Origin: Balneolaceae bacterium UBA1514
GTDB lineage: Bacteria > Bacteroidota > Rhodothermia > Balneolales > Balneolaceae
Direction of reading: 5' to 3'
Assembly: GCA_002323515.1 (NCBI GenBank)
Contig: DCQQ01000008.1
Coordinates: 6,141 to 70,140 of the forward strand
Length of the DNA: 64,000 nt
Position 1 is the stretch's first letter. Every line of letters starts with the position of its first letter. Under the pieces are notes generated by a model, which was not told the DNA's origin, made no database searches, and worked only from the letters and a program-made list of their open reading frames with translations. Made by a program: the position numbers and the translations under genes. This document shows, in pieces, positions 55,889 through 64,000 of this stretch.

Positions 55889-57997
55889 TCAGTCACGTGG
55901 CATAAGTGCTTTTCTGGATAGACGTAATTTTCCACCATGTTCTACTTTAAGTAAAACAACATGTATTTCGTCTCCCAGTGCAAGGTAATCAGAAACCTTT
56001 TCCACTCTTTTGTGATCGATTTCTGAGATATGCAGCAAACCATCTTTACCAGGCGCTACTTCTACAAAGGCTCCAAAGTCCTTTATAGATTTTACTACCC
56101 CTTTATAAGTGGCTCCTTCTTCTAAATGACCCACGATCATTTTTATTCTCTTTTTAGCTTCTTCCGCTTTTGCTAAATCATTGGCAGAAATAGTAATAAC
56201 TCCTTTACCTTTGTCATTTTCTTCAATGATAATTTCGGTACCAGTCTCTTTTTGAAGAGTTTGTATTACCTTCCCGCCAGGGCCGATAACAGCACCAATG
56301 TCACTACCATCAATTTCCATTTTTAGGAATTGTGGAGCATACTGCGAGAGTTCTGGACGTGCAACAGAGATACTCTCTGTCATTCTTTCAAGGATATGAA
56401 GTCGTCCAACTCTAGCTTGCTCTAAAGCTTCCTCTATTATCTCAAAACTAATACCTTGAACTTTCATATCCATCTGACAGGCGGTAATACCATCAACAGA
56501 ACCAGCGGTTTTAAAATCCATGTCACCCATGAAATCTTCTTCACCACGAATATCAGATAACACAACAGTATTTTCATCACCGACAATCATACCCATAGCA
56601 ATTCCGGCTACCGGCTTTTTAAGGGGAACACCTGCGTCCATCAATGCCAATGAGCCTCCACATACAGAAGCCATTGAAGATGAACCATTGGATTCAGTAA
56701 TATCAGAGATTACACGTACAACGTAGCTAAACTCATCAAAACTCGGCATCATTTTCCTAAGTGCTCGTTCTGCTAGGTGTCCATGTCCAATTTCTCGTCG
56801 TCCAGGGCCTCGCATAAAACCAGCTTCTCCAACAGAATAAGGAGGAAAATTGTAGTGAAGCATAAACTTTTTTGCTTCCTGATCAAAAAGAGTATCTACA
56901 TTTTGTTCATCTCTTTTTGTTCCTAAGGTAACTGACACAAGAGCTTGAGTCTCACCTCTGGTAAAGATGGAGGAACCATGTGTTCGAGGGATGTAACCAA
57001 CTTGAGTCCAGATATCTCTAATATCTACTGGTGATCGTCCATCAATACGTCTTTTTTGAGTTAAAATCATGTTCCGCAGTTCATCTTTCTCAATCTGACT
57101 CAACAATCCTTTTGCTTCTGAGATGAATACTTCATCCCTTTCTTGTTCTTCAAGGGTAGCAATGGCTGCATCTTTAATTTCTTTGATTTTGGCATTGTAC
57201 TCTTCTTTACCAAGACCAATACCGATGACTGCATTCATTTTTTCTTCTGCTAAAGTTTTAACTTCTGACTCAACAGTTTCATTAGCTTTAGTAGGTATAA
57301 ACTCACGTTTTTCTTTGCCTAATTCTTTACGTAATTCATCTTGGAAATCGCATAATTTAGCAATAGAAGCATGGGCTACTTTAATGGCTTCGAGCATTTC
57401 AATTTCAGAAATCTCATCCATTTCACCTTCGATCATTAAAACAGAATCCCGGGTACCACCTACCACCATATCAATATCGGATTCTTTTAACTCAGTAACT
57501 GTAGGATTAATGATATACTCACCATTAATCCTACCTATTCGAACTTCTCCCATTGGGCCGTCGAAAGGGACATCGGATAAGTGTAGTGCTAAACTAGCAC
57601 CAACGGCGCCTAATACATCGCCATCATTCTCATCATCGGAGGAAATTACAGAACTAATTACTTGTGTATCGTTGTAATAGCCTTTCGGGAATAGAGGGCG
57701 AAGGACACGGTCAATTAATCGACTGGATAAAATCTCTTTTTCGTTTGATCTTCCTTCTCTCTTCATAAAACCACCCGGAAAACGCCCAGCAGCTGAAAAA
57801 CTTTCTTTATGATCGACCGTTAAAGGGAAAAAATTCTGACCCGGTTTTGGTTCTTTTGCACTTACTGCGGTACATAATACCATAGTGTCACCCATACGAA
57901 CCACAACGGAACCATCGGCTTGCTTTGCTATTCTACCTGTCTCGACCGACATAGTTTTGCCTGTTGCAAATTCAATATTTCTAAAATCTTCTTTCAT
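55889..57997 (-). CDS. pnp: Polyribonucleotide nucleotidyltransferase (PNPase)
   Basis: Pnp (702 aa) degrades RNA 3'-5' by phosphorolysis and is a core degradosome-type enzyme. It has two RNase PH domains (about 10-230 and 315-545, the second with GPGRREIGHGHLAERAL), then a KH domain with IGPGGKVIQ. An S1 domain at about 620-695 follows (GATYKGVVKSIKDFGAFVEV) and ends the protein. The length is standard. It follows rpsO across a terminator hairpin at 58060-58081, so its expression probably depends on read-through or its own promoter. Confidence 0.98.
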   Translation of the reverse strand: MKEDFRNIEFATGKTMSVETGRIAKQADGSVVVRMGDTMVLCTAVSAKEPKPGQNFFPLTVDHKESFSAAGRFPGGFMKREGRSNEKEILSSRLIDRVLRPLFPKGYYNDTQVISSVISSDDENDGDVLGAVGASLALHLSDVPFDGPMGEVRIGRINGEYIINPTVTELKESDIDMVVGGTRDSVLMIEGEMDEISEIEMLEAIKVAHASIAKLCDFQDELRKELGKEKREFIPTKANETVESEVKTLAEEKMNAVIGIGLGKEEYNAKIKEIKDAAIATLEEQERDEVFISEAKGLLSQIEKDELRNMILTQKRRIDGRSPVDIRDIWTQVGYIPRTHGSSIFTRGETQALVSVTLGTKRDEQNVDTLFDQEAKKFMLHYNFPPYSVGEAGFMRGPGRREIGHGHLAERALRKMMPSFDEFSYVVRVISDITESNGSSSMASVCGGSLALMDAGVPLKKPVAGIAMGMIVGDENTVVLSDIRGEEDFMGDMDFKTAGSVDGITACQMDMKVQGISFEIIEEALEQARVGRLHILERMTESISVARPELSQYAPQFLKMEIDGSDIGAVIGPGGKVIQTLQKETGTEIIIEENDKGKGVITISANDLAKAEEAKKRIKMIVGHLEEGATYKGVVKSIKDFGAFVEVAPGKDGLLHISEIDHKRVEKVSDYLALGDEIHVVLLKVEHGGKLRLSRKALMPRD

Positions 57998-58059
57998 TAT
58001 TTGTCTCTTTTGTTGCTTTATCCCATAAACATAGTTGTTTTGTGAGAGAAAATATTTAT

Positions 58060-58081
58060 AAAAAAAGCTCCAGTGTGGAGC
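58060..58081 (-). terminator. Intrinsic terminator downstream of rpsO
   Basis: On the minus strand GCTCC pairs with GGAGC around ACACT (58081-58067) and is followed by seven T (58066-58060). It starts 8 bases after the rpsO stop and lies 62 bases before pnp. It should attenuate or separate pnp transcription from rpsO. Confidence 0.85.
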
Positions 58082-58089
58082 CTTTCGAT

Positions 58090-58359
58090 TTATTTACGAA
58101 TACCAAGTTCTTTTATAAGGACTCTGTACTTTTCGATATCGTTTTTCATTAAATAATTAAGTAAACGACGTCGTTTACCTACTAACTTAAGTAAACCTCT
58201 TCGTGAGGAATGGTCTTTTTTATTAGACTTTAAGTGTTCTGTAAGATGATTAATTCGGTGGGTAAATAAGGCTATTTGCCCTTCGGTTGATCCCGTATTG
58301 GTACTGTCACCACCAAAATTGGTGAAAAGTTTTTTTTTTTCTTCTGCAGTTATACTCAT
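58090..58359 (-). CDS. rpsO: Ribosomal protein S15
   Basis: RpsO (89 aa) binds 16S rRNA in the platform of the 30S subunit. The segments [36 protein letters not shown] and the early [10 protein letters not shown] are canonical, and the length is exactly that of the family. It sits between ribF and pnp, which is the usual rpsO-pnp pairing. The 89-base upstream spacer may hold a leader that S15 binds, but I could not identify a specific structure. Confidence 0.98.
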   Translation of the reverse strand: MSITAEEKKKLFTNFGGDSTNTGSTEGQIALFTHRINHLTEHLKSNKKDHSSRRGLLKLVGKRRRLLNYLMKNDIEKYRVLIKELGIRK

Positions 58360-58448
58360 GTAATTGGAAAGTTATCAATTCTATGTTAGACTTCAAATAT
58401 ATGCTTTTTTATGCAACAGAACAATAAATCTAAACAGCTGCATGCAAA

Positions 58449-59390
58449 TTAAATATGTCGCTCTTTTAATATTTCTAGACTTTTCTTCATGTCTAAATTT
58501 AGTTGGGTTACTAATTCATTTGAACTAATAAACTTTTGTTCATCACGAATTCGATCTATTAAGAATACTCTAAGATTTTGCCCATAAATCTTATCATTAA
58601 ATGAAAATAAATGAACCTCAATACGTTGATTTTGCCCATTGAAAGTCGGTCTATTACCTATGTTCATCATCCCTTTGTACATATGGCCATCTAATTGCGC
58701 AAGAACCGCATAGATACCCTCTCTTGGTATGAGCTTATCTCTATGACTTAATTGAATGTTTGCTGTTGGGAATCCAATGGTTCTGCCTCGTTCGTCACCA
58801 TGCACTATTACGCCCTCAAAGCTATATGGCCTCCCCAAGAATTCTTCTGCTTGGATTGCATTTCCATGTATCTCTAAAGATTGGCGAATCTTAGTACTAC
58901 TAATCGTTAAATCACCCATTTCTTTTTTGTCCACTATCTCTACCTCAAAGTGTAGAGGTGAAGACATTTTCTGTAAGGTTTGAGCATTCCCATCTCTATT
59001 CTTTCCAAAGTGATGATCATACCCAATAATAAAATACGAAAGGCCAATTTTAGCGGATAGTATATTGGTTACAAATTCTTCTGAATTTTGGAGAGAAAAA
59101 TCTCGTGTGAATGGTATGACACACAAAACATCTATACCTATTTTACTTAAATGCCTTGAGCGTTCTTCTAAGGTCGTTAATAATTTGATACCATCATCAC
59201 CCGCATGAATAATACTTCTAGGATGTGGGTCAAAGCTAACTACCACACTTCTACATTTATGTTGTTTAGCCTTTTGTACAAGCCGCTTCATCAGAGACAC
59301 ATGACCTTGATGTATACCATCAAATGTACCCACTGTTAGTACTGTATCCTTTTGATAAAGGATGTCATCGATGTAGCGAATCTCTGTCAT
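58449..59390 (-). CDS. ribF: Bifunctional riboflavin kinase / FAD synthetase
   Basis: RibF (313 aa) makes FMN and then FAD. The N-terminal FAD synthetase domain shows VGTFDGIHQGHVSL and the FDPHPR and GYDHHFGKNRDG blocks. The C-terminal flavokinase domain has GRTIGFPTANI and the NIGNRPTF motif. It follows truB by 23 bases in the conserved translation operon. Confidence 0.97.
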   Translation of the reverse strand: MTEIRYIDDILYQKDTVLTVGTFDGIHQGHVSLMKRLVQKAKQHKCRSVVVSFDPHPRSIIHAGDDGIKLLTTLEERSRHLSKIGIDVLCVIPFTRDFSLQNSEEFVTNILSAKIGLSYFIIGYDHHFGKNRDGNAQTLQKMSSPLHFEVEIVDKKEMGDLTISSTKIRQSLEIHGNAIQAEEFLGRPYSFEGVIVHGDERGRTIGFPTANIQLSHRDKLIPREGIYAVLAQLDGHMYKGMMNIGNRPTFNGQNQRIEVHLFSFNDKIYGQNLRVFLIDRIRDEQKFISSNELVTQLNLDMKKSLEILKERHI

Positions 59391-59413
59391 ACAATCAAAA
59401 ATCTGAGAGAATA

Positions 59414-60133
59414 TTATTTAATCAATGAATCAAAAACATTGATTTCAATAGCTTTTTCGGCCTCAAAATCACCAATTTTACTTCTTTTTAACCCGCAAAG
59501 ATGAGCACGTGATCCTAATGCAATTCCAAGATCATGGGCTATGCTACGAATATAAGTTCCTTTAGAGCAACTAATCGTGAGTTCTAATGTATCATCCTTA
59601 AATGAGTGAATATAGCTTGAATAAATGTAAACAGGCCGTGATTCTAACGCAATAGTTTTACCTTTACGTGCCAATTTATACAACTTTTTACCATCTCTTT
59701 TTAACGCTGAGTACATAGGTGGTATTTGTTGAATTTCACCGTTAAAATGAGCAAGTAAAACCCGTTGTATATCTTGTAAATTGATATGTTTATAGTCAGC
59801 TACTTCATCGAACTCTGTTTCAGAGTCATAGCTTGGCGTGCTTGCACCAAACTTAATCTGGGCAATATATTCTTTGGTTTGTGACTGAATTTGATCGATA
59901 CTTTTCGTGGCTTTCCCGAAGCACAATACCAACAACCCATCAGCCATAGGATCCAAAGTTCCAGCATGTCCCACCTTTTTTCTTTGGATTCTGGAACGGA
60001 TATATTTAACCACATCAAAACTAGTCCAACCCAATGGTTTATTAACTAGTAGTATACCAGCTATAGTATCTGTGGCTTCAAACTCAGAAGGAAAGTTTAA
60101 CGAGTCAAAAATTGGAAAATCAGTCCATTGCAT
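59414..60133 (-). CDS. truB: tRNA pseudouridine-55 synthase TruB
   Basis: TruB (239 aa) forms pseudouridine 55 in the T-loop of tRNAs. The catalytic Asp61 is in GHAGTLDPMADG. GILLVNKPLGWTSFDVV precedes it and CSKGTYIRSIAHDLG follows. An N-terminal extension of about 22 residues comes before the first strand, and the C-terminal PUA-like domain is very short, as in many Bacteroidota forms. It lies 21 bases downstream of rbfA. Confidence 0.97.
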   Translation of the reverse strand: MQWTDFPIFDSLNFPSEFEATDTIAGILLVNKPLGWTSFDVVKYIRSRIQRKKVGHAGTLDPMADGLLVLCFGKATKSIDQIQSQTKEYIAQIKFGASTPSYDSETEFDEVADYKHINLQDIQRVLLAHFNGEIQQIPPMYSALKRDGKKLYKLARKGKTIALESRPVYIYSSYIHSFKDDTLELTISCSKGTYIRSIAHDLGIALGSRAHLCGLKRSKIGDFEAEKAIEINVFDSLIK

Positions 60134-60154
60134 ACAACTAGCGTAATCACCTAT

Positions 60155-60499
60155 TTACTTCTTTTCTATTTTTTTAAATAGCTGTTCTATAGAGTCTACG
60201 TATTCACTAGTATCGTCTTCATAAAAATGAAGCTCTGGTATTTTACGTACTTGATTTCTTATCCGAGAGGCTAACTCAAATTTGATCTGCTTTTGTTGAT
60301 CGTCTAGATACGAATATATTGTTTTGGGATCACGATTTGGCGAAAAAACACTTAAGTATACTTTAGCTATTGATAAATCAGGGCTTAACTGCACTTTAGT
60401 GATGGTTACAAAACACCCATCTGGCTGGAAGTTACGCTGAATAATTTCCCCTAAATCTCGACGAAATAACTCATTTAACCGTTGTAAGCGAATACTCAT
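60155..60499 (-). CDS. rbfA: Ribosome-binding factor A
   Basis: RbfA (114 aa) assists late 30S maturation at the 16S rRNA 5' end. The KH-type fold is shown by RLNELFRRDLGEIIQR, the strand with VTITKVQLSPDLSIAKVYLSV-like residues and ELHFYEDDTSEYVDSIEQL. Its ATG comes one base after the infB stop (TAA-C-ATG). Confidence 0.96.
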   Translation of the reverse strand: MSIRLQRLNELFRRDLGEIIQRNFQPDGCFVTITKVQLSPDLSIAKVYLSVFSPNRDPKTIYSYLDDQQKQIKFELASRIRNQVRKIPELHFYEDDTSEYVDSIEQLFKKIEKK

Positions 60500-60500
60500 G

Positions 60501-63416
60501 TTAATTTGATTCGTCTAAGGTTCGTTTTTCTTCGGTCATTTTATAGCTTTCAAAGGAGTCTCCAACCTTTAGGTCATTATAATTCCGAATACTTATTCCA
60601 CATTCGTAACCAGAACTCACTTCTTTTACATCTTCCTTGAAACGTTTTAAAGCCCCAATTTCACCATCATATATGACGACTCCATCTCTTATGATGCGGA
60701 GTGGGTTATTTCGGTCAATTTTACCATCGGTAACATAACATCCTGCAATAGTTCCTACTTTTGATACTTTGAATATCTCTCGTACTTCTACAGAACCCAT
60801 GATCTGTTCTTTTATTTCGGGAGATAACAAGCCTTCAAGTGCATCTCTCACTTCATCCACCGCATCGTAGATCACACTAAATAATCGTACATCGATTTCC
60901 TCGTTCTCCGCAAGTTTTCTAGCCTGTGCGGTAGGTCGAACTTGGAAACCAATAATAATAGCATCGGATGCAGAAGCTAGAAGAACGTCCGATTCTGATA
61001 TGGCACCAGCACCTGTATGAATAATACTCACGGATACTTCTTCGGTTCCTAATTTTTGAAGTGCACCGGATAGAGCTTCAATTGAGCCATCCACATCTGC
61101 TTTAATAATGATGTTGAGCTCAGATATTTCGCCTAGGGCCATTCTTCTGGATAAGTCATCCAGAGTCATATGTTTGGTTTTTCTGAGCGCTTGTTCACGA
61201 CGAATTTGTTGACGTTGATTCGCTATTTCTTTTGCAGCTTTCTCATCGGTTGCAACACGTATTTTATCACCTGCTTGAGGTATTTCATCAAATCCTGTTA
61301 GCTGTACAGGTGTCGCAGGTCCAGCTTCTTTGATTCGTACACCTAAGTCGTTTTCCATTGCTCGAACTCTACCATAACAAGGTCCAGCAACAAATGGGTC
61401 CCCCACTTTTAGTGTACCATTCTGGACCAAGATATTTGCCACAATACCTTTACCCTTATCTAATCTAGATTCAAGGACTACACCATCTGCACGCCGATCG
61501 GGGTTAGCCTTTAATTCTAATAATTCTGCTTCAATCACTACTTTTTCAAGTAAATCGGCAATTCCCATACCCGTTTTAGCTGACACCAATGCAAACTGTG
61601 TAGATCCTCCCCAGTCTTCGACAATAACCGAATGGTCGGATAACTGCTGCTTTATCTTATCTGGTGAGGCACCAGGTTTGTCCATTTTATTAATGGCAAC
61701 TACCATTGGGACACCAGCCGCCTTCGCGTGATTAATCGCTTCAATAGTCTGAGGCATAACCGAGTCATCAGCAGCAACTACAAGAATTACAATATCAGTT
61801 GCTTGTGCTCCACGTGAACGCATAGCGGTGAACGCCTCGTGACCTGGTGTATCTAAGAAGGTTATTTTCTTTTCGTTATGTAAAACCTCATAGGCTCCAA
61901 CATGCTGAGTGATACCCCCAGCTTCACCCTCTGCTACTCGTGCTTCTCGGATATAATCTAACAAAGAAGTCTTACCGTGGTCAACATGCCCCATTACCGT
62001 TATAATGGGTGCTCTACCTTGTAAATCAGCTTCCTCATCGACTTCTTCTTCAAACTCTTCAACCATTTCCTCTGCATCGATAAAGACAACTTCTTTACCA
62101 AATTCCTCAGAAACTAACTCAATAGTTCCGGCATCTAAACGTTGATTAATCGTAATCATGAGTCCAATACTCATGCAGGCAGATATGATATCCGTCACAC
62201 TTACCTCAAGTTCTTCTGCCAAGTCATTCGCAGTTATAAACTCAGTAACTTCGATAACCGAATTACCTTGCGCATCTTGTTCTTGCTGTAACTGTAATTC
62301 CTCTTCTCTTTCTTCCTTACGTTGTCTTCTTCTCTTTCCTCGTTTATTTCCGACCGTAGAACCACCCTGAATTTTTTTCAGCGTTTCTTTCATCATACGA
62401 TCTACATCAATCTCATCTACTTCGGTTTTACTAACCTTCTTTTTAGACTTCTTCTTTGTAGTTACAGTTGGTTTGTTAGTAGATTTTTCTTGGGTTCCCG
62501 CTGGTGTTATAGGTCGGTCCTTCTTACGCTTTCTCTTCTTTCTAGGTTGTCCATCAGAATTTTTATCACTAGTAAATGCAGCTTTACCTAATACTTTTGT
62601 TCCTTTAAGCTTACCAGCACGCCCTCGAATAATGTCTTCTTCACTTTCTACATCAGATGTTGGTTTCTGAGGCGAAGTAGTCATCTCACCCCTTTCCTCA
62701 TCGTCTTGTCTTCCTTCTACAACTGTATCTTCATCCGTAACATCATTGGATGCATCTTCACTATTAGATTCAGTAGTTCGCTCAGTTAATACACTAGCTG
62801 CAGTCGTTTTAGATTCAGAAGCCTGCTTTTCATCCTCATTAGTTTCTTTTATCTCATCAGATGTAACTTCGTCATCAGACTTTGTTGAGGCCAAGGAGCT
62901 TGTTAATTTTTCATCTAAAACCTCAGTATCACTCTCAGTTGGTTCATCTTCTTCAGTATGTGGCTCTAAATCTACTTCAACTTTGTCTTCAGCAATCTGA
63001 ACTTCGCCAGAGGTTTCTTCTATCACCTCTGCTTGGCTAGGAACGGAACCCTCATCCACGGGTTCAAGTCCTCCAAGTAGATCATCTTCAATTGAGGCTA
63101 TAGTTGTTTTATCTTCCGGCTCTTCGTCTTCTAATGGCTCCAAAAATTGATCTACCGTAACACTGTCATTACGCTGATTCATCATTTGATTACGTCTTGA
63201 CTCGTAAGCTTCTTTAGCGCGTTCATGATCTGCACTTTTGGCTTTGTCTTCCCCATAAACCTGCTCTAAGACAACATACATGTCGGGTGTAATCTTAAAG
63301 TTTGGACGATTGGAGGCAGTAAGTCCTTTGTCTTCTAATGTATCTACGATGGATTGAGTAGATACGTTGAATTCAGAAGCTACTTTGAATAACGGTTTGG
63401 GTCTATTTATGGGCAT
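60501..63416 (-). CDS. infB: Translation initiation factor IF-2
   Basis: IF-2 (971 aa) is the GTPase that delivers initiator tRNA to the 30S subunit. The G1 loop GHVDHGKT is at residues 476-483, with DTPGH and NKMD following, then domains II-IV to the end. The N-terminal fold at residues 1-55 is an IF2_N-type helical module, and a second one is at about 390-445. Between them lies a long unstructured linker. It is strongly acidic from about 88 to 262 and strongly basic from about 290 to 370. It lies between nusA and rbfA. Confidence 0.98.
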   Translation of the reverse strand: MPINRPKPLFKVASEFNVSTQSIVDTLEDKGLTASNRPNFKITPDMYVVLEQVYGEDKAKSADHERAKEAYESRRNQMMNQRNDSVTVDQFLEPLEDEEPEDKTTIASIEDDLLGGLEPVDEGSVPSQAEVIEETSGEVQIAEDKVEVDLEPHTEEDEPTESDTEVLDEKLTSSLASTKSDDEVTSDEIKETNEDEKQASESKTTAASVLTERTTESNSEDASNDVTDEDTVVEGRQDDEERGEMTTSPQKPTSDVESEEDIIRGRAGKLKGTKVLGKAAFTSDKNSDGQPRKKRKRKKDRPITPAGTQEKSTNKPTVTTKKKSKKKVSKTEVDEIDVDRMMKETLKKIQGGSTVGNKRGKRRRQRKEEREEELQLQQEQDAQGNSVIEVTEFITANDLAEELEVSVTDIISACMSIGLMITINQRLDAGTIELVSEEFGKEVVFIDAEEMVEEFEEEVDEEADLQGRAPIITVMGHVDHGKTSLLDYIREARVAEGEAGGITQHVGAYEVLHNEKKITFLDTPGHEAFTAMRSRGAQATDIVILVVAADDSVMPQTIEAINHAKAAGVPMVVAINKMDKPGASPDKIKQQLSDHSVIVEDWGGSTQFALVSAKTGMGIADLLEKVVIEAELLELKANPDRRADGVVLESRLDKGKGIVANILVQNGTLKVGDPFVAGPCYGRVRAMENDLGVRIKEAGPATPVQLTGFDEIPQAGDKIRVATDEKAAKEIANQRQQIRREQALRKTKHMTLDDLSRRMALGEISELNIIIKADVDGSIEALSGALQKLGTEEVSVSIIHTGAGAISESDVLLASASDAIIIGFQVRPTAQARKLAENEEIDVRLFSVIYDAVDEVRDALEGLLSPEIKEQIMGSVEVREIFKVSKVGTIAGCYVTDGKIDRNNPLRIIRDGVVIYDGEIGALKRFKEDVKEVSSGYECGISIRNYNDLKVGDSFESYKMTEEKRTLDESN

Positions 63417-63472
63417 GTATAAGTGTTTTGTATACGATCTAAACTACCAATTTATGATTGAATTGTACAATT

Positions 63473-64000
63473 CTAATCCTCAAATTCGTAGGCAATGACT
63501 TCAATAATTTTACGAGCCAATGCTTCATCTATTTCATCGTTGGTTCGACTAACAATTTCATCGGCACTCAGTTCCAACACCGCACGAGCCGTATCACAAC
63601 CAATTGAAAAAAGAAGTTGAATGGTTTTATCACCAAAATCATCCGCGAACTCAGCTAAATCGATATCATCTTCTTCTTCTACTTCTCGATAAACATCAAT
63701 TTCACATTCCGATAATTTTGAAGCAAGTCGAATGTTAACACCACCTTTACCGATAGCTTTAGAAACCTGATCAGCAGGTACTAAAACACTAGCTTTTTCT
63801 CCCTTTTCGTCTAACTCAACTTTCATCACGTCAGCAGGTTGAAGTGCTCTTTTAATGAATTCAACTCGATCTTTGGTGTAATTGATTACATCAATATTCT
63901 CGTTCTGTAATTCCCGAACAATTGCGTGAATTCGAATTCCTTTCATACCAACACAAGCGCCAACGGGATCAATTCTATCATCATAGGAGTCAACAGCTAC
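63473..64000 (-). CDS. nusA: Transcription termination/antitermination factor NusA (partial)
   Basis: Only the C-terminal part (about 175 codons) is present, and the gene runs off the right edge. The frame begins within the window at residues VAVDSYDDRIDPVGACVGM, the linker before the first KH domain. IHAIVRELQNENIDVINY and the KH2 motif AIGKGGVNIRLASKLS follow. The tail contains the helical C-terminal segment with LFSIGCDTARAVLELSADEI. NusA binds RNA polymerase and nascent RNA to control pausing and termination. It heads the nusA-infB-rbfA-truB-ribF-rpsO-pnp block. Confidence 0.96.
   Translation of the reverse strand, partial: VAVDSYDDRIDPVGACVGMKGIRIHAIVRELQNENIDVINYTKDRVEFIKRALQPADVMKVELDEKGEKASVLVPADQVSKAIGKGGVNIRLASKLSECEIDVYREVEEEDDIDLAEFADDFGDKTIQLLFSIGCDTARAVLELSADEIVSRTNDEIDEALARKIIEVIAYEFED

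Noticed and set aside
57123-57677. Open frame of 184 codons opposite pnp
   Set aside because: It lies wholly antisense to a certain gene, is serine- and isoleucine-rich as mirror frames are, and shows no domain or start signal.

Overview
This window looks like the chromosome of a low-GC member of the Bacteroidota/Rhodothermota lineage, most likely Balneolia-like. The evidence is a DUF2723 membrane protein, a DUF4837 lipoprotein, a BshC bacillithiol enzyme, a methionine synthase split into two genes, PorV/PorQ-type barrels, a secreted protein ending in a YPNPFSP/FlgD-like sorting domain, Bacteroidota-style short arginine decarboxylase and deoxyhypusine-synthase-like genes, and almost no Shine-Dalgarno sequences before start codons. 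The taxonomic call is an inference from gene content. Coding density is high. No tRNA, rRNA, CRISPR array, insertion sequence or prophage was seen, and the only gene-free stretch over 300 bases is the trp leader (19939-20293).

Layout. 137-1770: a cyclophilin, a potassium channel with a C-terminal zinc ribbon, and a short ORF that resembles the end of a propeller protein. 1821-6490: a sodium symporter divergent from a DUF2723 protein. 6595-10951: an orphan protein, YbeY, a DUF445 protein, a subtilisin-like lipoprotein and a SpoU methyltransferase. 10963-19938 (minus): a DUF4837 lipoprotein, then a complete tryptophan operon in the order trpE-trpS-trpG-trpD-trpC-trpF-trpB-trpA, with the tryptophanyl-tRNA synthetase gene inside it. 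Just upstream of trpE are an attenuator-like terminator and repeated operator-like hexamers.

20294-30075 (plus) is a tightly packed eight-gene set: a lipoprotein, a T9SS-type propeller protein, two PorV/PorQ-like barrels, two glycosyltransferases, a Wzx-like flippase and a polysaccharide-deacetylase-like protein. It is the best candidate for an undescribed cell-surface glycan or secretion system. 30046-46951 (minus) carries envelope and housekeeping genes: pssA, psd, rseP, dxr, pgeF, aroE, an SRPBCC protein, tmk, a PspC protein, 5-formyl-THF cyclo-ligase, bshC, a bifunctional nuclease, metF, the two metH halves and an Omp85-like barrel. The folate, methionine and thiol genes lie together there.

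47227-51805 (plus) holds arginine decarboxylase, a deoxyhypusine-synthase-like enzyme and a fused E1 alpha/beta 2-oxoacid dehydrogenase. 51825-64000 (minus) is the conserved translation and RNA-metabolism block nusA-infB-rbfA-truB-ribF-rpsO-pnp, followed by an M16 peptidase, asnS and holA. Intrinsic terminators follow rpsO and pnp. nusA runs off the right edge. Many adjacent genes are joined by stop-N-ATG, ATGA or TAATG junctions, which suggests translational coupling.
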